Below are positions 44,117 to 52,396 of a stretch of 64,000 bases of DNA, in pieces. The notes beneath the pieces are model-generated. The model was not told where the DNA came from. It saw nothing but the letters and a program-made list of their open reading frames with translations, and did no database searches. The translations under genes were made by a program, and so were the position numbers. How positions within the stretch are numbered: position 1 is the first letter of the stretch; each line of letters begins with the position of its first letter. This DNA is from a bacterium (GTDB taxonomy: Bacteria > Planctomycetota > Phycisphaerae > Phycisphaerales > SM1A02), in assembly GCA_029977865.1 (NCBI GenBank), contig JAPOKA010000005.1, positions 1-64,000 of the forward strand. Direction: 5' to 3'.

Positions 44117-47050
44117 ATGAACTCGACTCGACGCGGCGATGGCCGCAGGTCGTGCACCAGCAGTAACGGGCTCTTCGGGCGGCGTCCGCTCGCGGCGGCA
44201 TCGATCCTCATCACCTTCGCGGCGGCAACCACGCTCGCCGCAGCCGGCGATGCACCGCTGGTCACCTTCTCGGTGGGCAACCACTGGGATGGCGGCTACG
44301 GCGGCAGCGTCACCATCCAGAACCGCGGCGACGGGCCCATGAGTTCCTGGGCCGTCGAGTACGCGGGGGGTCCGCAGATCGGCTCGCACTGGAACGGCCT
44401 GTACTCGCTGCTTCCGAGCGGGCGCAGCGGCATCGTGAACGAGAGTTGGAACGGCAACCTTGCCGCCGGTGCGAGCGTGTCCTTCGGATTCAGCGGTCTC
44501 GGCACCATGACCGACGACGTCTCCGACTGCACGGTGAACGGCTTGGCGGCCGAAGTCGCCTACCAGTTGCCCGACGGCTGGGCGTCGGGAGGTGGCGGCG
44601 ACTCCGGTGGTGGCGATGCGGGAGGCGGCTCTGGCGGAGGCGATTCGGGCGGTGGTTCGGATGGCGGCGGCGGGGGCGCGAATCTCGAGCCGCCGGTGGT
44701 GCGGTTCACCATCGGAGGCACGTGGACGGGCGGCTACGGCGCGACCATCTCGATCGAGAACTCCGGCGGCGCCGCGATCGAGAACTGGCAACTCGAGTTT
44801 GCCGGCGGTCCGACCATCACCAGTCTCTGGAACGGAACTCACTCCGTCGCCGACGGTGTGCACACCGTGGTCGCCCCGTCGTGGAGTCCCGACATCGCTT
44901 CCGGCGGAAGCGTGGCGCTGGGCTTCAACGGCAGCGGCACCATGACCGACGACCTCTCGATGTGCCGCGTCAACGGCGTCGATGCCACGATCGTCTACGA
45001 ACTCCCTGAAGGCTGGTCGACCGGCGGCTCGTCCGGAGGCGGTGACACAGGCGACACAGGCGGCGGCTCGTCCGGAGGCGGCGACACAGGCGGTGGCTCG
45101 TCCGGAGGCGGCGACACAGGCGGTGGTGATACCGGTGGTGGAGAGGCCGGCGGTGGTGATGGCGGTTCTGGCGGAGCCGGAGGTGGCGACACTGGAGGCG
45201 GGAACCTCGAGCCTCCCCGAGTTCGCTTCACCGTCGGCAACACCTGGGGCGGCGGCTACGGCGCGACGATCTCGATCGAGAACGCCGGCAGCATTGCGAT
45301 CGAGAACTGGTCACTCACCTATCGCGGCGGCCCGGATGTCGCGAGCCTGTGGAACGGCACCTACTCGCAGAGCGGCAACCTCTCGACCATCGGCAACGCC
45401 GGCTGGAACGGCTCGATCGCCGGTGGCGCTGCGGTGAGCGTCGGATTCAGCGGCCTCGGCACCATGACCGACGACGTCTTCGAATGCCGCGTGAACGGCG
45501 TCGACGCGACGGTCATCTACGAACTTCCCGAAGGCTGGTCGGGCGACGGCTCCTCCGGTGGCGGCGATACCGGCGGAGGTGACACCGGCGGTGGCGACAC
45601 CGGCGGCGGCTCCGACGGTGGCAGCGATCCCGACGGCCAGTACGGCGGCGGCGACTCGAGCGGCTCGAGCGGTGAGAGCGGCCCTCGCTTCTCCTGCATG
45701 GGCGACCTCAACGGCGACTTCACCGTCGACGACGCAGATGTCCTGCTGCTCGCGGCGGCACTCGGCGAGTCGGGCGACGGCCTCGCCGCAGACCTCGACG
45801 GCAACGGCATCGTCGACGATGTCGACCTCGTCATGATCGAGGCGCTCTTCGGCGAGTGCCCCGAGAGGCGAGTGGTGGCCTACTTCGCAGAGTGGGGGAT
45901 CTACGGGCGGCAGTACTACCCCTCCTCGATGCCGCTGCACAAGGTCACCCACATCAACTACGCCTTCGCGAACATCTCCGCCGACGGGCGGATCGCCTTG
46001 GGCGACCCGTACGCGGCGATCGACAAGGCCTATCCCGGCGACACCTGGGATCAGCCGCTTCGCGGCAACTACAACCAGTTCAACAACGTCCTCAAGGCCC
46101 AGTACCCGCACCTCAAGACGCTGATCTCGGTCGGAGGCTGGACCTGGAGCGGCCGCTTCAGCGACGTCGCCCTGACCGCGCAGAGCCGCGCGAACTTCGC
46201 CGAGAGCTGTGTCGACTTCATCCGCCAGTACGGATTCGATGGTGTCGATCTCGACTGGGAGTATCCCGTCGCAGGCGGACTCGCGAGCAACACCTGCCGG
46301 CCCTCCGATCGCGAGAACTACACCCTGCTGCTCGCGGAGATTCGCAGCCAGCTCGATGCCGCCGCGGCGGAGGACGGCACGACGTACCTCTTGACCATCG
46401 CGTCGGCGGCCGGCTTCGACAAGCTCGCCAACTTCGACCTCGAGGGGATGCATCCGCATCTCGACTTCATCAACGTGATGAGCTACGACTTCTTCGGCGC
46501 CTGGGACCTCTCCAGCACCGGGCATCAGGCCGGCTTCCGGTCGAGCCCCGGCATGACCGCGGTGAACGAGGAGCTGCGGCAGAAGTACAACCTCGAATGG
46601 GCGGTCGAGTCGATGCTCGAGCGCGGCGTTCCCGCGGCGAAGATCGTTCCCGGCGTCGCCTTCTACGGGCGCAGCTGGGGCGGCGTGGCACCGACCAATG
46701 ACGGGCTCTTCCAGCCCGCGACCAGCGTGCCGCAGGGACAGTGGGACGATTGGTCGAGCGGCGCAACCGGCGTCTACGACTGGACCGACATCGAGGACAA
46801 GATCGCCTCGGGCGCGTACGTCCGGCACTGGGACCCGCAGGCCAAGGCGCCGTGGCTCTACGGGGGTGCGTTCGGCGGCCACTTCATCAGCTACGACGAC
46901 CCCGCGAGCATCGTGGTCAAGGGCCGCTTCGTGCAGGAGCGGGCGCTCGGCGGACTGATGTTCTGGGAGTCCTCGGGCGATCGCCGCGAGACCCTCTTTG
47001 ACGCGGTGCTCGAGTCGATGGCCGGCGTCGCCGGCGAGACCGCTCCATGA
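44117..47050 (+). CDS. Secreted multidomain chitinase: three CBM2-like modules, dockerin-like repeats and GH18
   Basis: 977 aa. AAGGAG 9 bases upstream supports the ATG at 44117. After a signal segment (about residues 1-43) come three CBM2-like modules (about 44-152, 189-300 and 365-475), each with the pattern W-x-GGYG near the start and GLGTMTDD or GSGTMTDD near the end. Gly/Ser/Asp-rich linkers separate them. Two dockerin/EF-hand-like loops (about 528-580, DLNGDFTVDDADV and DLDGNGIVDDVDL) precede the catalytic domain. GH18 (about 585-970) has ISVGGWTWSGRF and the catalytic DGVDLDWEYP with the acid Glu, so it should be active on chitin or related glycans. No other chitin-use gene is adjacent. 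Confidence 0.94.
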   Translation: MNSTRRGDGRRSCTSSNGLFGRRPLAAASILITFAAATTLAAAGDAPLVTFSVGNHWDGGYGGSVTIQNRGDGPMSSWAVEYAGGPQIGSHWNGLYSLLPSGRSGIVNESWNGNLAAGASVSFGFSGLGTMTDDVSDCTVNGLAAEVAYQLPDGWASGGGGDSGGGDAGGGSGGGDSGGGSDGGGGGANLEPPVVRFTIGGTWTGGYGATISIENSGGAAIENWQLEFAGGPTITSLWNGTHSVADGVHTVVAPSWSPDIASGGSVALGFNGSGTMTDDLSMCRVNGVDATIVYELPEGWSTGGSSGGGDTGDTGGGSSGGGDTGGGSSGGGDTGGGDTGGGEAGGGDGGSGGAGGGDTGGGNLEPPRVRFTVGNTWGGGYGATISIENAGSIAIENWSLTYRGGPDVASLWNGTYSQSGNLSTIGNAGWNGSIAGGAAVSVGFSGLGTMTDDVFECRVNGVDATVIYELPEGWSGDGSSGGGDTGGGDTGGGDTGGGSDGGSDPDGQYGGGDSSGSSGESGPRFSCMGDLNGDFTVDDADVLLLAAALGESGDGLAADLDGNGIVDDVDLVMIEALFGECPERRVVAYFAEWGIYGRQYYPSSMPLHKVTHINYAFANISADGRIALGDPYAAIDKAYPGDTWDQPLRGNYNQFNNVLKAQYPHLKTLISVGGWTWSGRFSDVALTAQSRANFAESCVDFIRQYGFDGVDLDWEYPVAGGLASNTCRPSDRENYTLLLAEIRSQLDAAAAEDGTTYLLTIASAAGFDKLANFDLEGMHPHLDFINVMSYDFFGAWDLSSTGHQAGFRSSPGMTAVNEELRQKYNLEWAVESMLERGVPAAKIVPGVAFYGRSWGGVAPTNDGLFQPATSVPQGQWDDWSSGATGVYDWTDIEDKIASGAYVRHWDPQAKAPWLYGGAFGGHFISYDDPASIVVKGRFVQERALGGLMFWESSGDRRETLFDAVLESMAGVAGETAP
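45022..45120 (+). repeat. Tandem 30-bp repeat in the chitinase linker
   Basis: Three near-identical copies of a 30-base unit (about 45022-45060 with a 9-base extra, 45061-45090, 45091-45120) encode GGSSGGGDTG-like linker units between the second and third CBM2 modules. It is an in-frame coding repeat, prone to copy-number change by slippage. Confidence 0.85.
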
Positions 47051-47115
47051 CCGCACGGTGAACCACATCAAGGGAGCGCCGCTGACCCGTCCTCAGAAGC
47101 GCGCTTCCGACTGGG

Positions 47116-47147
47116 CCGAGGCGGGCGTCGCAAGGCGCCCGCCTCGG
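47116..47147. terminator. Strong stem-loop with GCAA tetraloop
   Basis: An uninterrupted 14-bp stem (arms 47116-47129 and 47134-47147, one T.G pair) closed by a GCAA loop lies between the convergent chitinase and lipoprotein genes. No T tract follows, but the stability and position fit a terminator or mRNA 3' end protector for the chitinase transcript. Confidence 0.7.
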
Positions 47148-47213
47148 TGTGCGCTGTGAAGGCGAGTGGGGTGCCGGGCGCGATGGGCGGCGGCGAAACG
47201 CAACGCTTCGCGA

Positions 47214-48533
47214 TCAGCGCTGCGGCGATCGTGTGAAGCGATGCACCACCAGCCGTGCGACGCCTGCGAAGGCGATCAACCCCGCCGCGAGCACCGCGGC
47301 CTTGAGCAGGGTCTCGTCGACGATCGACTTGGCGGTCTCGAGGGTGCGAACCTCGACCGAGAGCGCCTCCAGCGAGCCCTGCAGCGAGTTGAAGCGCTCC
47401 GCGAGGATGAGCACGTCTCGCCCGAGACCCTGGTTGGCGCCGGCGAGTTCGTGCAGGGCGGTCGCAGTCCCTTCGAAGTGGCTGGTGACTGCGGCAAGAT
47501 TCTCCCCAAGCTTCGCGACGCCCGCCGTGGTCTCCGAGAGGCGAGCCTCGAGCCTCTCCGCGCGTGCGTCGATCGCGGTGATCCGAGCGCCGAGTTCGCC
47601 GGCGGAGCGTGCCACCGAATCGGCGGAGGCCGCAAGGGCCGCGACTGCGGCGGTGCCTTCGGAGACTCGGTCTTCGAGCCGGTCGATCTTCGCGGCCAGT
47701 TCGAGCTCTCCCGTTTCGGCCATCTTGAGCGTCGACGAGACCTGCTCGACCAGCTCCATCAGTTGGGTGACGGTGTCGCTCGCGAGGATCTCCATCAGGA
47801 ATGCCGAAGCTCGCCAGCTGAAGGCCTCCGGCATGCGGCTCATCAGCCAGATCGCGCGGTCGCCGAGCAGTCGCGCCTGCTCGATCTGCTTGGCCGCCTC
47901 GCTGACCGGCGTGAACAGGCTCGGCTGCACCATGTCGCGCTCGGATTCGAAGTCGGCGTACTGGCGGGTGAGGTCCATGAGCCGGACCGTGCCGATGAGC
48001 ATTCGCTCGGGATACTCCGACTTGAACTTCTCGATGCGCTCGTCGAGGTCGGTGATCTGATCGGGCTTCATCCACTGGCGAGCGAGGGTGCTGACATGCT
48101 CGAGCACCAGCCCGTAGGTGTCGTCGCAATCCTGATCGAAGTACTCCGGGTGCAGAACGCGTCGGTTCTCGCAGGCCCACAGGCCGAGATTGGCGTAGAT
48201 GTAGAGATTGACCAGCGCGTCGGCCGGATCGGGGCTCAGCACGATCATGCGGATCTCGGCCACCGCTCCGTTGCGGACCGTCTCGGCGGTGTAGGTGAGC
48301 ATGTGCGACGCACCGGCGATGCGGATGGAGGCAACCTGCTCTGCGAAGGCGGCGGCGGCGACGTCGGCGACGGCAAGCAGCTGCGCGGAGAGCTGCACCG
48401 CATCGCGGGCCTCGTTGTCGGCCTTCGAGTCGGTGGGCCTCGGTGGGGTCAGGCAACCTGAAAGCGCGAGCAAGCTTCCGACGAGCAGGGCTCGAAGCGC
48501 CAAGGAAGTCCGAGGTCCGAGGGAGCAACGCAT
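47214..48533 (-). CDS. Lipoprotein with long coiled coil and C-terminal membrane helix
   Basis: 439 aa. The start MRCSLGPRTSLALRALLVGS leads to lipobox LSGC (Cys about 27). A helical domain (about 40-250) contains NLGLWACENRRVLHPEYFDQ. A long heptad-rich coiled coil follows (about 255-400). A hydrophobic helix near the end (AAVLAAGLIAFAGVARLVV) and a basic tail HRFTRSPQR complete the protein. A lipid anchor at one end and a membrane helix at the other would tether it twice, either in one membrane or across the periplasm. I do not recognise the family. It is convergent with the chitinase gene and 70 bp beyond the M14 peptidase stop. Confidence 0.7.
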   Translation of the reverse strand: MRCSLGPRTSLALRALLVGSLLALSGCLTPPRPTDSKADNEARDAVQLSAQLLAVADVAAAAFAEQVASIRIAGASHMLTYTAETVRNGAVAEIRMIVLSPDPADALVNLYIYANLGLWACENRRVLHPEYFDQDCDDTYGLVLEHVSTLARQWMKPDQITDLDERIEKFKSEYPERMLIGTVRLMDLTRQYADFESERDMVQPSLFTPVSEAAKQIEQARLLGDRAIWLMSRMPEAFSWRASAFLMEILASDTVTQLMELVEQVSSTLKMAETGELELAAKIDRLEDRVSEGTAAVAALAASADSVARSAGELGARITAIDARAERLEARLSETTAGVAKLGENLAAVTSHFEGTATALHELAGANQGLGRDVLILAERFNSLQGSLEALSVEVRTLETAKSIVDETLLKAAVLAAGLIAFAGVARLVVHRFTRSPQR

Positions 48534-48603
48534 GCGGGCACCATACCGACGAGCGGCATCGAGGTGGGCGCACGGCGCCGCCGAGTTGGAACCCCGTGAT
48601 GGC

Positions 48604-50364
48604 CTACTCGGACGCCTCGAGTGCGAAGGTGGTCTCGAGGTCCGTCGCCTTCTCGGCCTGATAGGCGATGGTGATGTCGGAGCCCGCCGCTGCCTTGACG
48701 ATGAAGCGGAACCAGCGGGTGTCGCGACCGGGGATGCCGCCTTCGACCAGCAGCGACTCGGGTCGATTCGCCACCGGATCAAAGGTGGTCGAGAGCCCGT
48801 TGCGCATCGTTCCCGCCGCGACCACGGCGCCACCCGCGACCGAGACCGTCAGCCGGTCGGGGGTGCCGATGCCCTTGTCGGCGGCTCGTGCGGTGCGGCT
48901 GGGAATGAGCCGATCGTTGCGGATCGCCACGTCGAGCTGCCAAAGGCCGCCGTCGAGCGGGGTCGCCTTGATCGCCTCGAAACGAAGCAACGGCATCTCG
49001 CCGGCATGAAACGCGGTGAATGCGAAGTTGCGGTGGCACTCCTCCTCGAGCATGAACGGCGGAGGAATGCGGCTTGAGAACTTGGTGCCGCCGCCGACGA
49101 GCACGGTGCCGTACTCGGGATGTTCGACCTCCTGCCAGTCGCTCCAGGTCTGTCCGAAGAGCACGCGATCCTGCCAGCGCTGCCGGGCCTCGCTGTCGGG
49201 ATCCTGTCCGTTCTGCAGGATCCGCTTCTCGGTCCAGAGTTCGTTGGTGAAGGAGACGATGCCGAGCCCCTCGGCGATCCAGTTCACGAACCCGCCGTGC
49301 ACGGTGTAGAGGTCGGCGTGGATCACCATCGGCCGGTAGAAGGGCAGCATCTCGGCGCCGGCCTTGGCGATCTCGTCGTAGACCGCGACGTCCTGCCGCG
49401 GGTAGTCGCTCTCTCGCCACGAGGCTCCCGGCCCGCGCAGGATCATGCCGCCGGTGTTGTGGTAGGCCTGGCCCGCGGCGATGTTGGGCTTGGAGAGGAT
49501 GAACTCTGCGACGGCGCGGGTCTCCGGCCAGCACAAGGGGTAGGCGCCGGCACCGCGCTGCACATGGTCGGGCTGCCATCCGCTCGGCCAGTTGCGGTTC
49601 ATGTCGTAGCCGCCCTTGGCGTCCTCGTTGATACGGCCGTCGCCGTCGTTGTCGATGCCCTCCTGACCGGCCATCGACCAGTCGCCATACTCGCGGGTGC
49701 CGTCGGCCCTCGGCTCGGTCGAGACCCGCTCGAACTGACGAGGATCGCGGGGATTGCGGCGATGGGTGCCGAAGGGGTCCTTCCGCCACATCATCTCGAT
49801 GAACCCGTCGCCATCGAGGTCGTCGGGTCCGTCCTCGTCGAAGAGGCCGTCGTTGTCGTCGTCGATCGGGGCCACGCCGGTGCGGCTGGAGTTGGGGGTG
49901 TGCGGCTCGTCGAACCAGGAAGCGCGGCCGTCGGGGTTGACGATCGGCACGAAGTACCACGCGGTGCGATCGACGAGGTCGCGGATCGCCGGCACTTCGT
50001 CGTAGGCCTCGAGGAGGTACCAGATCGAATAGAGCACCGTCTCCGTCGCCTGGATCTCGTTGGCGTGGATGGAGCCGTCGATGTAGATCGCCGGCTTGTC
50101 GAGGTCGTTGCCGGTCTCGGGGTTGTTGATGGTGAAGAGCCACATCGGCCGGCCCTCGTGGCTCTCGCCGATGATGTCGAGCGAGGCGAGGTCGGGATGC
50201 GCCGCGGCGAGCCGCTGCAGGATCGCGCCGACTTCCTCGGTCGGGTAGTAGCGGTTCCAGGCCAGGTCGACCTTGGCCTCGATCTGCTGCTGGCTCCGTG
50301 CCGGCGCGGCGACGAGGACGACGGCGGCGAGTCCGGCGAGAAGCGGAATGGTTCGCAGGTTCAT
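48604..50364 (-). CDS. Secreted zinc carboxypeptidase, M14 family (apparently active)
   Basis: 586 aa. A signal peptide (about residues 1-23) precedes an M14 metallopeptidase domain. The zinc ligands are His100 and Glu103 in GSIHANEIQATE, with a third His at about 302 in AYHNTGGMI. The catalytic Glu is about 375 in SFTNELW. An Asp-rich insertion (DDDNDGLFDEDGPDDLDGDG, about 168-187) looks like calcium-binding loops. A beta-sandwich tail (about 490-586) follows, as in several secreted M14 enzymes. The start ATG overlaps the stop of the upstream paralogue by 4 bases, so both are made together. It should trim C-terminal residues from extracellular or periplasmic peptides. Confidence 0.9.
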   Translation of the reverse strand: MNLRTIPLLAGLAAVVLVAAPARSQQQIEAKVDLAWNRYYPTEEVGAILQRLAAAHPDLASLDIIGESHEGRPMWLFTINNPETGNDLDKPAIYIDGSIHANEIQATETVLYSIWYLLEAYDEVPAIRDLVDRTAWYFVPIVNPDGRASWFDEPHTPNSSRTGVAPIDDDNDGLFDEDGPDDLDGDGFIEMMWRKDPFGTHRRNPRDPRQFERVSTEPRADGTREYGDWSMAGQEGIDNDGDGRINEDAKGGYDMNRNWPSGWQPDHVQRGAGAYPLCWPETRAVAEFILSKPNIAAGQAYHNTGGMILRGPGASWRESDYPRQDVAVYDEIAKAGAEMLPFYRPMVIHADLYTVHGGFVNWIAEGLGIVSFTNELWTEKRILQNGQDPDSEARQRWQDRVLFGQTWSDWQEVEHPEYGTVLVGGGTKFSSRIPPPFMLEEECHRNFAFTAFHAGEMPLLRFEAIKATPLDGGLWQLDVAIRNDRLIPSRTARAADKGIGTPDRLTVSVAGGAVVAAGTMRNGLSTTFDPVANRPESLLVEGGIPGRDTRWFRFIVKAAAGSDITIAYQAEKATDLETTFALEASE

Positions 50365-52283
50365 CGGGCGGACTCCTTCTGGCTGGTCGGGGCGTCGATC
50401 GCCGCTCCGTCGCGGATGGTGGCGGTGGTGCGGGGAAGCAGCGGCCCTTCCGCCACGATCTCGACGGACTCGCCCGGGCCCGCCGAGACGATCCATGCGA
50501 GGTCGCGGCGCTCTCCGGCGCCGATCGAGGGAATGGTGAGCTGCTTGACGCCGCTGCGGATCGCTTCCTTGGGAGTCGAGATCCGCACCACCATGGGCGG
50601 GGTCATGTCGCGCACGCCCATCGCGGTGGCGGTGGGCATGCGGCCGTCGTTGACGAAGGCGAGATCGATCGCGTAGAGGCCCGGGGCGAGGGTCCTGACC
50701 TGCGGTTCAAGCATTCGCGGCTGCGGCCGTCGCGCGACGACCTCCGCGAGGAACTTGGCCTGTCCTTCGGCAAGACCCGGCACCGCATCGATCGGCGGCA
50801 GGCTCATGAAGCCCGGCACGAATCCGCCGACCTCGACGCGGCCGAGGGTGGGGTGATCGATCTCGGTCCAGGCGACGAAGCCCACGCCTCCGCGACTCGC
50901 ATCGGAGTAGGCAAGCCAGGCGGCCTGTTCTGCGTCGCCGACCTTGGGGCCAGCAGCCGGAGCCGCGGCTCGGGCCGGACCAGAACGAAATCCGCCGCCG
51001 GGTCCGCCGCCTCCGCCGAAGCGACCACCGCGACCACCGCGGCCACCGCGTTGAGGCGGTTCGGGTGGCGCAGCCGGTGCGGCCTCGCTCGACTCGCTCG
51101 CGTCATCTGCCGCCGCAGGTGCAGGTGGGCTCGCTTCTGCAGCCGCCTCGGGTGCGTCGGGCCGCCACCAGCCGGTGCTTGCGAAGGTGAGGATGCCCCG
51201 CTGGTGGTAGAGCCAGGCCGCCAGCGAGCCGGCGTCGTCGGCGCGGTTGGCCCGCTCCTGGCCGGTCGCTTCCTTGTAGGCCTTGGCGAACTCGGTGAGC
51301 AGTGGCAGATCGGCCTCGTCGATCTGGGCGGGAATGCGGCCGCCCGCTTCGCGAGCGCGGGCATCGGGCAGGTTGACGAGGTTGTCGTGGCGGCCGATCA
51401 CCAGCGCCGCGTAGATCCGCGGCCGCTCGATCACGAACTGCGCCAGCGCACGCGACTCGGCTTCGGAGAGCGGCCACGGACCGGCGTCGGTCGAGAACTC
51501 CGCCCAGCGATGCGGGAAGTTGCGATCGGGGTCGATGCCGCCGGGACCGTCTTCTGCGATCAGGCCGTCGCCGTCGCGATCAAGGCCCTCGAAGTGAAGG
51601 CTGTAGACGGCGAGTTCCCCTTGGAGCGAATCGGGCTTCTTGAGGAGCCGCGGATCGGCCGGATCGGCGATCCACTGCGCCGGGTCGTTCGCCGGCGGGT
51701 TCGCGCGGCGCATGGTGGTGATCACGCCGTCGCCGTCGAGATCGCGCGGTCCGTCCTCGTCGACGGCGGGGTCTCGATCCTCGCGGGTCGGGCGGCTGTT
51801 GCGTCCGCTGTTGGGGCCGGGCTGGGTGAGGAAGGCCGCGGCGGCGTCGGGATTGCCGCGGGGCACGATGTGGATGGTGACGCCCTCGAGCCAGTCGCCG
51901 TGCTCGGCGAGGATTCGCTCGGCGAGCGCGGTGGCGATCTCGGTCGAGGCGAGTTGGGCGCCGTCCATGCCCGCGACGATGAGGATCGCCGGACGCTCGC
52001 CCGCGGTCTTGGGATCGGCGGCAAGCGTCAGCGCGTGGACCGCGCGGCCGCGATCGGTGACTGCGATCGGCGTCAGCACCACTCGATCCGAGTTCGCCGC
52101 GGCCATCGCCTGCAAGCGGGTCGTGAGTGCCGCGTCGTCCGGGTAGCCCTCGAGGATCGCTCGTGGAGTCGGGGGCGGTGTGGCTGCCGCGGCCTCTGCG
52201 GTCTCCTGGGCGAGTCCCGGGTTGGTGAAGGCGAGGCCGAGGGTCGCCACGAGGGCCGCAGGTCCGCGGGGTGGGTGATGCAT
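50361..52283 (-). CDS. Secreted M14-like protein lacking zinc ligands (predicted pseudopeptidase)
   Basis: 640 aa. A signal peptide (about residues 1-25) precedes an M14-like domain related to the downstream gene: both have the Asp-rich DEDGP-x-DLDGDG insertion and a beta-sandwich tail. Aligning GSIHANEIQATE with AGMDGAQLASTE here shows His replaced by Asp107 and Glu by Gln110. The catalytic Glu region SFTNELW corresponds to TFASTGWW, with no Glu. One His (about 299, GRHDNL) remains near the third-ligand position. Zinc peptidase activity is therefore unlikely. Residues about 380-450 form a low-complexity Ala/Pro/Glu and Arg/Gly-rich insert. A regulatory or substrate-binding role for the coupled active enzyme is inferred. 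Confidence 0.85.
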   Translation of the reverse strand: MHHPPRGPAALVATLGLAFTNPGLAQETAEAAAATPPPTPRAILEGYPDDAALTTRLQAMAAANSDRVVLTPIAVTDRGRAVHALTLAADPKTAGERPAILIVAGMDGAQLASTEIATALAERILAEHGDWLEGVTIHIVPRGNPDAAAAFLTQPGPNSGRNSRPTREDRDPAVDEDGPRDLDGDGVITTMRRANPPANDPAQWIADPADPRLLKKPDSLQGELAVYSLHFEGLDRDGDGLIAEDGPGGIDPDRNFPHRWAEFSTDAGPWPLSEAESRALAQFVIERPRIYAALVIGRHDNLVNLPDARAREAGGRIPAQIDEADLPLLTEFAKAYKEATGQERANRADDAGSLAAWLYHQRGILTFASTGWWRPDAPEAAAEASPPAPAAADDASESSEAAPAAPPEPPQRGGRGGRGGRFGGGGGPGGGFRSGPARAAAPAAGPKVGDAEQAAWLAYSDASRGGVGFVAWTEIDHPTLGRVEVGGFVPGFMSLPPIDAVPGLAEGQAKFLAEVVARRPQPRMLEPQVRTLAPGLYAIDLAFVNDGRMPTATAMGVRDMTPPMVVRISTPKEAIRSGVKQLTIPSIGAGERRDLAWIVSAGPGESVEIVAEGPLLPRTTATIRDGAAIDAPTSQKESAR

Positions 52284-52396
52284 GGTCGGGTTGTAGCGGA
52301 ACCCCGCGGCGCGGTGGCAGCAATCGACGAGTCGGCTCGAAGTCGGGTCCGGGACCGCCGGGCACCCGCGCTCGACCCGTCACCAATCCGACCGCC

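Noticed and set aside
45022-45120. CRISPR-like direct repeats
   Set aside because: The copies are contiguous, in frame and encode a Gly/Ser/Asp linker; there are no unique spacers and no cas genes.
50361-52283. Pseudogene interpretation of the M14-like protein
   Set aside because: The frame is intact over 640 codons with a signal peptide and a coupled start for the next gene; loss is confined to the active site.
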